Assembly: GCA_017590115.1 (NCBI GenBank)
Contig: JAGGNK010011225.1
Location: 4,713,161-4,777,160 of the forward strand
Length of the DNA: 64,000 nucleotides
Source: Montifringilla adamsi
Taxonomy: Eukaryota > Chordata > Aves > Passeriformes > Passeridae
Reading direction: 5' to 3'
Below the pieces are notes generated by a model that ran no database searches, was not told the origin of the DNA, and saw only the letters and a list, made by a program, of their open reading frames with translations. A program made the translations under genes and the position numbers. Of this stretch, positions 52,052 to 61,708 are shown piece after piece (position 1 is the first letter of the stretch; every line of letters begins with the position of its first letter).

Positions 52052-52204
52052 GTTACAGAGGAGACAAACAACGTCCTGCAAACACTGGGGTACATGAGCA
52101 CCTGCAGAGGAATAATAAATGTAAAAGGAAAAGGAGAACTGAAGACATACTTTGTACATACAGAAATGACAAGATCCCTTTCACAAGGGAATGTGGCATC
52201 TTGA
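52052..52204 (+). CDS. ADCY2: ADCY2 terminal exon: end of C2 and stop codon
   Basis: The coding part is 153 bp including TGA at 52202-52204. It encodes VTEETNNVLQTLGYMSTCRG, IINVKGKGELKTYFVHTEMT and RSLSQGNVAS. K480 in VKGKGELKTY equals K1065 of rat AC2, which contacts the ATP phosphates. The C-terminal end is the AC2 signature and separates it from AC4 and AC7. The acceptor is gttgcag at 52045-52051. Confidence 0.97.
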   Translation, partial: VTEETNNVLQTLGYMSTCRGIINVKGKGELKTYFVHTEMTRSLSQGNVAS

Positions 52205-52531
52205 AGATGCTTGTATGTGTCATCAATACCATATTTTCAGGAAAGTATCACGCACTTTTTAACTACATTTTGGCCCTTAACATGCGTGCTATTTTCTGGT
52301 ATGTGGCACTTATTTTAATATGGCTGCAGAATAGTCCCATGAGCCATCATTTTGCACCTTGATATTTCTATGTTCAAGGACAGTTGTGATGTACGCTATA
52401 GGACTGGAAGATTGTACTGCTACTTGCACTGTTATTCAAAGACAAGAAAAGAAGGAATAGGAATCAAAAGAAGGTAATGCATCCTGAAAGGACTAAAGAG
52501 AAGTGTTAGTGACAAATGCGGGGAAAAAGGC

Positions 52532-52537
52532 AATAAA
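52532..52537 (+). terminator. ADCY2: Proximal poly(A) signal AATAAA
   Basis: AATAAA 328 bases after the stop codon, followed by a GU-rich stretch (tggtgttttcggg) about 30 bases downstream. It would give a short 3'UTR isoform. Confidence 0.5.
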
Positions 52538-55500
52538 GCTAGGGGTGCATACTATTTTCTGATGCATGGTGTTTTCGGGAAAATACAGTCACTCCCCAAT
52601 AGCATCCACTAATCTGGTATTAAAGTATACAGTATTGTAAATAAGTTTACTTTGTCCACACATGATTTGGATGTGATCACCAGTGGCATCTCATAGCCAG
52701 GGACACGTTGGGTGGTTTGCTGGCATTCTTTCTGAAGAGAGAACTAACAATGCTGGAATAGTTTTGTACAAACGTGTCAAATGTTTTGAAGCTATTGTCT
52801 TTTGTAAGGTTAATTCATTAAAAGTTTATATGTACTTTGTCTTACTGTTGCTGCCTCTTAGTTTTGCTTCCTTCCTTGGCTTCTGTCACTCTAAAGCTGC
52901 GTGTTTTCTGCTGCTGCCACTGCTTTTTATTCAGCAGTTAGATGTTGAGGCAGGCTATGGCCAGCTATCTCAACAGCCTTGGTCAATAATATCTGCTAGA
53001 CTTGCTATTGCCTTTCAGAAACTAAATCACCTCTACTGTCTTCAGTCATGGGTGGCATCCTAGGCACTTTGCAGTCACTTACTACCTAGGTGATACAGAA
53101 GACTGACCTCAAATCCATAAACACAAGCAAAGTGGGGTATACTGAAAACAGTAGCAGTGCTGCTACTTAACACCTGGCCCTCAGTGCTTAAACAGTAACA
53201 AGGAGAAGCTGTTCAAAAGAAGAAGAAGTTATTTTTGCACTTTGACAATCTCTTTTGCCCTTGCATCCCTTTCATTTAACCTTCACAATGGTGGATTCTG
53301 TGGGATATTTAAAGTAATAATCTCATTTATCAATAAAGTAATAATTTAATTTATACTCACTAGGAAATGAGTATGAGTAAAATGCTATTTTGTGGATATT
53401 TGAGATTATTTTAAATCCCTTTGAATTAAAAATTATCCCACTTGCAGAGTTTCATAGATGAGCCAGGTGAAAGACAGTAAAAGTAGGTAATTTTACTGTC
53501 TGTGCTCCTTTGAAGTACAGATAGTAACAATTAAGTTTTGTGTTGTTGCAATTAATTATTTTAGTCATAGCATTCCAACAAGAAAATAATACTATTTACA
53601 AAATAGCATGTAATTACAATTTTTTTTCTGAGTCATACCGTATCAACATGGAAGTCAACTTATGCACTGTTACCTCTAGCATGTTATTGAAATGCAAAAA
53701 GTATTCAGACTGCTCATTCATGAAACATACATATACATTTGTATAGCATTGGTATCCTTTCTAAGTTCTCAAAATTGTCGGTCACAAATACATGGCATCA
53801 GTCCAGTCTCACTGAATGTGGCACAGTTTACTCACAGCAGCCATCTGCACACTAGTGAATTGGAATGACAGTAGATTTCAAGTGCCTAATTTGCTGTAAA
53901 ACAGACAATCTGAATTTTGATCCCCTTAAGTAAGTCCAAAAGCAAAATGTAAGTTATTTCACTTACGTTTGACATAACGCACTTAATTTTTCATCCAGTC
54001 CTGGAGATTTTTAAATGGTAATTTTCAAGACAGGTGCTCAATCTAATAAAATCTCATGAAAAAATATTTTTGCTGTCTTTATGATTTCTTCCTTTTCATT
54101 AATAAGTTAAATGTTTTCCAGTGGAATTAAAGACTTTCCAAATAGCTCACGTGGCCACAAACCCAATGTCCCAGTCATTGGTTAGCTGTCAGTTAGCTAT
54201 GTCACATAAGACTTCTCCTAAATCCCTCCTCACCACTTACTATAAATTTGTCCTAGGAACACTGAAATAAGTTATTGATCTCCTTCTTAGCATTGAATGT
54301 ACTCTGGGCCTTTAAAATCACTGTGGTATTACCACAGGTCAACGCAATAATTTCTCACTGTGGATGAAAACCCTTATGTAAAGTTGATTCTATTATATTG
54401 TCATATATATGTGCAGCCTGTGCATTCACGATTTTGCTTTCATTTGTATTCTTGCTCATCATTAACAAACCTTGTACCTAACTCCATAGCCTTGTTTCTA
54501 TGATTTTTATAAAAGTTAAACTTACTATTTCTGTAAGCTGTGAAATGTTAAAACATCTGAATGTTGGGGAGCTGACTAGTCCAATGAAATATATGAAAGA
54601 AAGGTGTATTATGTGCCCTCCAAGAGCATGTTGAAAATGCCCATGTTCAAAGCACTCATATTTCACTGGTGTTCTTCTCTCATTTTGTAATTGCATTTAG
54701 ATTCTTGCAGCCAAATCCTGCTAAAGAACAAGAAAGTGGGCAAAAGATACACGTATCTTTGCCCAGACAAAGAAAGGTGCATACCATCCTCTCTAGCCTT
54801 CAGTTGCTGAGTATTACTATCTTTCTAGTGCTGAGAAGCTATTTGTATTTAATAAATACCTCTTGTCTTCCAATGCATTTTACATCTACTGTTTATATTG
54901 ACTCATTTTTCCGCTGTCTAGTTACACTTAAGAAAAGAACTTTATTTCCTCCTCCTGCAGCAATTTCAGCCTCAGTAACTGGATATAACACTACTCATGT
55001 ATCAGTCCATAACCTGAAAAACTTTACAATAATAATGTAAATTAGTATTTGACATTCCACATATTCCACATCACAGTAAGAGTCATAAGTTCTGCAACTT
55101 CCATGTTGGTGACATAATTCACAGCTCCTTAGTGAACCACGGAGTGGGACTTCCAAAAGTACAATGCAAATGCATTTCACACTGTGAGCCAGCAGCCAGA
55201 AGATCAATGTAAGAGTGATTCACTGTGGTCTGGGAAAAAGAGAATCAAAGGGGAACACCTGGTAAGCCTGCTGGAATTCTTTTTCAAAGTCAGTGCTTTG
55301 CTCCAATTTATGGAGGGCTACTAAAGGACAGGAAGAAAGATTAGACTTGCAGATGTTTTTATAAACTATGGAAATAGTTTGTATTACCTGTAAATTATTG
55401 CTATTTTGCTGCTGTTTCTAAAGAGTACTATATGTGCTATATGAATAGACATTTATGCTATATGAAAAGCATTTTTCATTTTCTTATATTCATATATGCT

Positions 55501-55937
55501 TCCTCCATTTTGTAAAATATCTACAAATCTTCCCTTTTTCCACTGAGACACAGGTAGTTCAGTCTGCTTGTCTCTAAAGTGATGTGAGGGAAGAGCTGTT
55601 GCAAGTCTTTCCTGTTTTGTTTCTAGAACCTCATACTGGGATAAATAATAAGCTATGTTTTTGAGAAGCTTTATATAGCAGAAGATGTACTGTTAGATTA
55701 TATTATTATCTTGTACTTTAATACAGAGTTTTCCTTCTTGTTGTGATTATATATGAACATACACTGATTTTTAATTTTCAGATAGCAGATTCTAGGTGTA
55801 GATAGTACCCTTCAAGACTTTTTACAGGTGAATACCAAACAATTTTAAGTCTAGAGATTTCTTGGTTTATTCTTCATTTTTTGTATAAATTAGTGGAGTG
55901 ATTCTGAGAAAATGTAGAATGAGATGTATGCGCCTTA

Positions 55938-55943
55938 AATAAA
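55938..55943 (+). terminator. ADCY2: Distal poly(A) signal AATAAA
   Basis: AATAAA about 3.7 kb after the stop codon, followed by a U-rich downstream element. It is the last good signal before repeats begin at 56.5 kb. Confidence 0.55.
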
Positions 55944-56519
55944 ATATGTAACTAAAAGACCATTTTTTGTTCTTTGAAGTAATTCGGATTTGTGTGGATT
56001 TGTCAAAAGTGGTATATAAATCAACTATCACTAGTTCAACCTAAAGCTTGCTACATATTAATTTTAAGCATTTTCAAATTTAGAAGCAGGAATTATTCAG
56101 GTCACTGTAATTTTTGACATGTCAAATGCATGATAAGGGCATTTTATTAATGTTTGCAGCTATGAAGATATGAACCCCTTTATGTTATAGGATGCCCTGT
56201 TTAAAACAAAGATTGTGCCAAGAATTGTTAGAAAGTTTTTGGATGGAGAATTTTTCAAATCTATTTGTAGCTATTGAGATGCTCTTCATGAACATTTCAG
56301 TTTTGACAGGAAAAAAATGCATGTGAAGTATTTCTAAAGGTTGATATTTCTGGGATAGAATTTTTCATGTTTGATTCCAAAAAAGCGTTACAAATAGCAA
56401 TTTTTATGAAAGTTATGTCACCTCATGTATAAAAATGTATACTACTTTACTTACCAAGAGAGTTATTGAACAGAATATTGATCTGAATTGGAGCAGTTAT
56501 CAGTCAGCTATATTGGCTT

Positions 56520-57237
56520 GTGTGGCAAGGTTTTGCTAGCAAGGAGAAGGGGACAGGGCTGCAGGGGTGGTCTCCATGAGAAGCTGCCAGAAACTTCCCC
56601 CATGTCCAAGAGAGCCAATGCCAGACAACTCCAAGACCAACCCACCATTGGCCAAATTGAGCCCATCAACAACAGCTCTGGAATAACATATTTAAGAAGA
56701 GATAAAAAATGCAGCAGAAACAGCAGCTGAAGAGAGGGAACGTCTCTGGAAATACAGGAGCAGCAAGGAAGGACGAGGAGGAGATGTTCCAGGCAGTGGA
56801 GCAGAGATTCCCCTGCAGCCTGTGGTGCAAACCGTCATCAGGCAGCTGTGTCCCTGCAGCCCTTGGAGATCCATGGTGCAGCAGAGATCCATCCTCCTGC
56901 TGCCTACGGACAACCCCACACTGGACCAGGTGGATGTCCCAAAGAGGCTGTGACCCCGAGGGAAATCTGTGCTGGAGGAGGCTCCTGACAGGACCTGTGA
57001 GCCCATGGAGAGAGAGGCCAGTGCTATAGCAGGTTTGCTGACAGGACTTGTGAGCCCATGGGGAGCCTGCACTGGAGCAGCCTGTTCAGAAGGACTGAAC
57101 CCCAAGACAGGGATCCACACTGGAGGATTCATGACAATCTACAGACTGTGAGAAGGATTCACATGGGAGAAGTTCTTGGAGAAGTGTCTCCTGTGGGATG
57201 GATGCAATGCTCCTGAAGAGCCTTCCCGTTTGAGGTG
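56520..57237 (+). mobile_element. Avian LTR-like interspersed repeat, copy B
   Basis: It starts tgtggcaaggttttgctagc and contains gagaagctgccagaaacttc and ccaatgccagacaactccaa. A TATA-like atatttaag lies near 56689, followed by repeated GTGAGCCCATGG-type and CACTGGAG-type motifs. I recognise this as a frequent bird LTR-type repeat; the copy at 9358-9985 is the same family in reverse orientation. The internal repeats give a weakly periodic structure. It is truncated near 57237 and encodes no protein. Confidence 0.65.
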
Positions 57238-58329
57238 GGCATTCAGTCAGTAATTAGGATCTAGAACAAACAAGCACTTCTGTGAAACAACTGGCTTGAC
57301 CCAAAGCTATGGAAGTAGAAGGGGGACAGGTTTTGAGCCATTTTTGTTTCAGCCTCTTTTAAGGGCCATTGAATGAAACATATTTGGCAAAGACTGTCTC
57401 TCCTTCACGGCTCAGCTGAAGGTCAGGGCCACATGGCAAACTGATACATGTTGAGGTCAAAGAGCTAGGACAGGAGACGGCTTGCTTAGCCTTAATTTGA
57501 CAGCAGACTGTCATCTCGGCTCTAAGTGACATAAGGCTAAAACAAGTACCTCAGCTTGTAGTAAGAAAACAGCTACTATTTTTTTTCTGTGTATCAATGC
57601 CCTGTCCAGTCCAGTTATATATCACGGTGTCACCTGTCCTCTTGTGTCCATCCTGTCTCCCTTCCCCGTTGTCTCTCTTGAGTCTCCTTTCCCTGCCTGC
57701 ATTATTATTTGTTTAATATTCCTTTTAGGAAGTTTTTTCAGAGTTATTCTGCAAAACAGTTTGACATTTCAGATCAGTGACCCTGCCTTTGAGACATGCT
57801 ATTGCTATAAAAGTACACACCAACATCTTCAAAACTCAGACACCTTAGCAGTGGAACCTGAGGAGGTATTATTGCTCTCCAAAAGGGCAGGCAATTGAAC
57901 TTCTCATCCTTAAGACACCAAATTTAAAGCAACTTTTAACACTTTGGTCTCTTAGCTCAGCTGTATTTGAATGCATAGTTTTCACCATATAGACTAAAAT
58001 TGCTCCATTGTTTACATGTTCATATAGAAGTTACTAAGGAAAGACACTGACCTTCCATGCTATTTTAGAACACAAACATACACTTAAGACTAGCATATTA
58101 ATAAAGTCTGGTGGCAACTGGGACAAACCTCCCTGAGCAGTCATATCCTGCTTCTGGGGAGTCTGCAAAAGGTGACTAGGAAGAAAAGCCTTTGTAAGTT
58201 TAAAATAATTCTAAAAGGATTTATACCTTCACTGGGAAGGAAAAATTAAGTGAAAAGCATCCTTTTTAATTGTTTCAAATGGGGGGGTGAGGTTGGTATG
58301 GAAAATCTGTAACAAGCACTTAGCAATAT

Positions 58330-58880
58330 TTGTGACAATCTTTATTGCATCCACATGCTATAATTCAATTTAATTCCATCAATTTAATGTTAATAAAAAC
58401 GAGCTACATGAGAACAGTAGAAAGAGAACGGGAGAGAAATCTTTCAGATCTGACTTCAGAGCTCTTGCCTAGCTTAGTTGGTATCTCTGGTGAACAGTTT
58501 CTTACGGCTCTATTTATAGCTGCAGTTTCAGCTGAGTTGCTTTTTATAAATGGGCTTGCTATCTCTCTGTGCTCGGACTAAACTACAGAAAAGCACTTGC
58601 ACAGTGGCAAGCAGGTCTCTGCTTAGGAAGCTGATGCAAGGCAGCTGTTGGATTTTCAATTCCACTGCTCGCTTACACTGTGCTAATTTGGCCCATGCTA
58701 CAGAAAGAACAGGATCATAATTGGTAGAGGGACATTATTGGATAAACAGATGGAAATTGTCACAAATGATCAAAAAAACCACCCACACCAATCTGCAGAT
58801 TATAAAGCCTCCATGCTACACTTGCAAAGAAGCTGAAGTCTGTGTAATTCAGTGGATTTATAAAGGGAGAGTGGCAGCTA
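58330..58880. other. Unassigned non-repetitive intergenic block
   Basis: AT-rich sequence of high complexity, including ttgcatccacatgctataat and a TAATTT-rich segment near 58360-58400. It matches no repeat I know and has no coding potential. It is a candidate conserved non-coding element, on appearance only. Confidence 0.25.
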
Positions 58881-59404
58881 CATAATAGGGATGAGACATT
58901 TGTAGGCCTGAATTATTGCCTGGCTCCAAGATGCCTGAAACAATCAATTGTGAAGATTTCTAGTACTCTGAAAGTTGGGGGATTTAAAATAAATTTTGGA
59001 TGTTTGGTAAAATTCAAGATGCCTGGGAGAGCACTGTTGTGAAAGTGTTTACCAAAAGATACTGGTAGCATTAATAACAGTAATGCTGTGCCTACAGGAT
59101 AGTAGCTCTACACCTGTGGTTACAGACAACAAAGGTAAACGAAACCAAGCCACTCGCAGATCCCTAAGGACCACAGAAGAAGCAGCATGAGCATAGTTAG
59201 ATGTATTAAACCAGGATAACCATGGGGTGAATATCAAAACTAGGAGCCAGGTGGTGGGTGCTAGGGCAGAGCAGTTTTACAGTCAGTCTGGGATTTATAC
59301 ACAGAAGATTTATTTTCAGTGTTCCCAACACAAGTAATATATGAGAGTAAATATATCAGAGCATTTTCCAACTGCATTGCCTGAAATGGCTGAGCATCCT
59401 ATGC

Positions 59405-60050
59405 TGGATTCTGCACCTGCGATGGGTCAACCCTGGATGTAGGTACAACCCAGGTAATTAGATGCTGGAAAGCAGTGCCATGGAAAGGGACCTGGGGGTC
59501 CTGGTGGCTGTCAAGTTGAACGTGAGTCAGCAGTGCCCTGGCAGCCAGGAGGGCCAACGCTGTCCTGGGGTGCATCAGGCACAGCATCACCAGCTGGGCA
59601 AGGGAGGGCATTGTCCTGCTCTGCTCTGCACTGGGGCAGCCTCATCTCAAGTCCTATGTTCAGGTTTGGGTGCCAGAATTTCAGAAGGCCATTAAGCTGT
59701 TACAGAGCATCCAGAGGATGGCAACAAAGATGGTGAAGGGTCTGGAGGGGAAGTCATATGAGGAGCAGCTGAGGTCACTTGGTCTGTTCAGCCCGGAGGA
59801 GACTGAAGGGAGATCTCATTGCAGTTACAGCTTCCTTATGAAGGGAAAAGGAGGGACGGACACTGATCTCTTCTCTGTGGTGACCAGTGACAGGACCTAA
59901 GGGAAGACCCTGAAGCTCAGTCTGGGGAGGTTTAGGTAGGATATATGGACAAAGGTTCTTCACCCAGAGGGTGGCTGGGCACTGGAAAAGGCTCCCCAAG
60001 GAAGTGGTCACAGCATCAAGCCAGACAGAGTTCAAGAAGCGTGTGAAAGC
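59405..60050 (+). mobile_element. CR1 LINE fragment, forward strand
   Basis: The sequence carries successive CR1 phrases: gggacctgggggtcctggtg, gccagaatttcagaaggcca, gaggagcagctgaggtcact and gagttcaagaagcgtgtgaa. It covers the end of the reverse-transcriptase frame and part of the 3'UTR, and lacks the extreme 3' tail. It is broken by stops and indels. Confidence 0.9.
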
Positions 60051-60453
60051 CTCTGCCCGAGTAGGTGAACTGCTATCCAAAGAGAGAAGCCCAAGGTCCT
60101 CATGACACTGCTCCTTATTCTGGTGGAAATTCCATGCTGTGGTGTGGTTTTATTCAATGCACCCACTTAGAGGGGAATTTGGGGCCTAGTGCAAGCTGTC
60201 ACAGAAAAAAAGTCAGTGCCGTTCAGCTAAGCTTTGCACTAACTTTCGTCTCCAGCTTCCAAGGACACAAAGGACCAGGGAGCTGGAGTCGCTGCACAAG
60301 AACTGAGACCAAAACTCCACTACCGGGTGTCCAGGAACTCACAGCTCAGGCTTGACAGAGCTCTGCGGAAGGCCCCGAGTCCCCGAGCACCGGAGCCCCT
60401 CGGCGCCCGGGGCCGGTTCCTGCCGGGCTGCCCGGGCCGCGGCGCCTGCGGGC

Positions 60454-60466
60454 GTTGCCGGGTAAC
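60454..60466 (+). promoter_or_regulatory. RFX X-box, palindromic (GTTGCC-G-GGTAAC)
   Basis: The two half sites GTTGCC and GGTAAC are separated by a single base, fitting the RYYNYY-N(1-3)-RRNRAC consensus of RFX factors, which drive ciliary genes together with FOXJ1. It lies 15 bases before the ATG at 60482, within the CpG island, the usual promoter-proximal position. It independently supports a ciliary role for the gene. Confidence 0.75.
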
Positions 60467-60481
60467 GGCGGCGGGGGCAGC

Positions 60482-60634
60482 ATGGCCGCCAGCGGGACGC
60501 GCTTGGCGCAGGAGGCGCTCGGCAACGCGCCGGGGAGGAGACGGCCTGCCCTCGCCTCCTTCTCCGCCTTCAGCTTCGTCCCGCCCAAACGGGAAGGGCC
60601 TCCGGAGCTCAGCTATTACAGCCGGCCGCACAAG
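60482..60634 (+). CDS. CFAP90: CFAP90 (C5orf49)-like, exon 1
   Basis: The ATG has a good Kozak context (A at -3, G at +4) and opens 51 codons ending at a GTGAGG donor. The product begins MAASGTRLAQEALGN and contains LASFSAFSFVPPKREGPP and ELSYYSRPHK. The arrangement of a SAFSF-(V/I)PP-(K/R)R stretch, a short acidic/proline linker and SYYSRP resembles the N-terminus of CFAP90, a microtubule inner protein of motile-cilium doublets. ADCY2 and CFAP90 are neighbours in mammals. The X-box just upstream fits a ciliary gene. The next exon, which should begin soon after the arginine-proline motif, was not found before the window ends. The family call is from memory of the N-terminal pattern. A longer TTG-initiated frame exists upstream but is not needed. 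Confidence 0.65.
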
Positions 60635-60805
60635 GTGAGGGAGTGAAGGGAGCGAGCCGGGACAGGCGGGGCGCAGCGCAGGGCGCAGGGACGAGGTTTC
60701 CCCGTGGGTCTCTGCGCGGTGTAGACCCTCTGCTTGGACCCGGTGCAAAGCTCGGCCCTCATCATGAGCGACCTGGTCAGACAGGTGCCAAAAATCTTCG
60801 TAGCG

Positions 60806-61000
60806 TCATAGAATGGTTTGGGTTGGAAGGGACCTTAAAGATCATCCAGGTCCAACCCCCTGCTATGGGCAGGGACACCTTCCACTAGACCAGGTCCAAT
60901 CCAACCTGGCCTTGAACACCTCCAGGGGTGAGGCATCCACAGCTTCTCTGGACAACGTGTTCTAGTTCCTCATCACATTCACAGTGAAGAATTTTTTTTT
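60806..61000 (-). mobile_element. CR1 LINE 3' fragment, little diverged
   Basis: It starts tcatagaatggtttgggttg and continues gaagggaccttaaagatcat, ggacaccttccactagacca and ggccttgaacacctccaggg. It is close to the CR1 consensus as I recall it, so it is one of the younger copies here. It sits 172 bases after the exon 1 donor. Confidence 0.92.
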
Positions 61001-61690
61001 TCTGATACAGAAATGTGAGACATAAATCTCTATTACTAGGCTATCTAATGCCAAAATAACAAGTTTCACCATCAGAGGCCTTTGCAAAGTGTATTTGCTA
61101 CTTGTGGATGGCAAATGAGGGTAAGGTCTTTCAAGATAACTGGATAACAACAAAAGGCAGAGACACTGTCTCCCAAGGACTGAGGATGAACAGGCCACTT
61201 GGTGTCAATGAAATATGAGGCATTTTTAGGAGGAACACTAGGAAAGGCATTATCTGTCACTAGGGTTTGATGCAGGACCAGTGGATTTTATTATAACACA
61301 CACTCTTGGGAACCCTTTAATAAGAAACTTCCCCATTCTCATTTGAGGGAAAGGATTTTCCATGTGCATTGCATAAATTTTCTGCATGATCAGCTTTAAT
61401 AAACTCACTGGAGCTACTCAAAACAATAACATCAATATATGCCTCTGTGACTGAATGCTTCTGAAGGTGGTACAGTGCCACTCAACATGTGGTAATTCAA
61501 GTGCGCTGGCAGGGAGCCTCACTCCTCACTCTGCTGCATTATGTCACCATTGCTCCTCATTCTGTCCTCGTATTTAAAACCAGAAATGAAAACAATCTTA
61601 CACCTTCTGCCTCAGCTGAGCTACAGTTCCTGGGTGGTGAAATTTTCTATGAAGTGCCATAGGAGACATTGAAGTTAGCAAGCTTTTTTC

Positions 61691-61708
61691 AAAAAAAAAA
61701 AAAAAAAA
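61691..61708 (+). repeat. Poly(A) tract, 18 bp
   Basis: Uninterrupted run of 18 adenines. Confidence 0.9.

Larger units (their letters stand above)
1..55960 (+). other. ADCY2: ADCY2 gene, 3' half (12 terminal coding exons plus 3'UTR)
   Basis: Adenylyl cyclase type 2 is a plasma-membrane enzyme that converts ATP to cyclic AMP and pyrophosphate. It is activated by Gs-alpha and, when Gs is active, further by Gbetagamma; it is insensitive to Ca/calmodulin and is enriched in brain. The exons at 1299, 7078, 19159, 27966, 31743, 33420, 39148, 43600, 44820, 46964, 51393 and 52052 all have AG acceptors and GT donors and join in one frame to 505 codons ending at 52204. They encode TM7-TM12 and the whole C2 domain. 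Adding 585 to the local residue number reproduces rat AC2 numbering for the active-site residues (K938, D1018, N1025, R1029, K1065). The C-terminal end, RSLSQGNVAS, is the AC2 type rather than AC4 or AC7. TM1-6 and the C1 domain must lie upstream of base 1. The gene end is inferred from the most distal poly(A) signal. Confidence 0.95.
52205..55960 (+). other. ADCY2: ADCY2 3'UTR (extent inferred)
   Basis: There is no mobile element between the stop codon and 55960, which contrasts with the flanking DNA and fits a retained UTR. AATAAA occurs at 52532, 53332, 54851 and 55938. The distal end is set by the signal at 55938-55943 with a U-rich element (ttttttgttctttg) about 20 bases on. Which sites are used cannot be told from the sequence. 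Confidence 0.6.
55961..60350. other. Intergenic region between ADCY2 and CFAP90-like gene
   Basis: About 4.4 kb. It holds an LTR-like repeat (56520-57237), an unassigned block at 58330-58880 with no recognisable repeat, and a CR1 copy (59405-60050). Open frames at 56692-57132 and 59399-60080 lie inside the repeats. Confidence 0.8.
60350..60720. promoter_or_regulatory. CpG island, promoter of the CFAP90-like gene
   Basis: The GC content and CpG density rise sharply from about 60350 and fall away after about 60720, the only such island in the window. It covers the putative first exon, with a GC box (GGCGGGGC) at about 60666. No TATA box is evident, as usual for island promoters. Confidence 0.85.

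Noticed and set aside
1299..52204. Possibility that the cyclase is ADCY4 or ADCY7 rather than ADCY2
   Set aside because: The C-terminal end, exact agreement with AC2 active-site numbering, QE-motif region and the CFAP90 neighbour all point to ADCY2.
56692..57132. 146-codon minus-strand frame downstream of ADCY2
   Set aside because: Entirely within the LTR-like repeat; serine/proline-rich translation of repeated non-coding motifs.
59399..60080. Several open frames of 67-101 codons on both strands
   Set aside because: All lie within a decayed CR1 copy with frame breaks; not an active reverse transcriptase.
60455..60481. TTG-initiated upstream extension of the CFAP90-like frame
   Set aside because: The ATG at 60482 has a strong Kozak context, and the upstream bases contain the X-box, so a non-ATG start is unnecessary.
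60320..60748. 142-codon minus-strand frame over the CpG island
   Set aside because: GC-rich islands give long antisense frames by chance. The + strand has the Kozak ATG, family pattern and splice donor.
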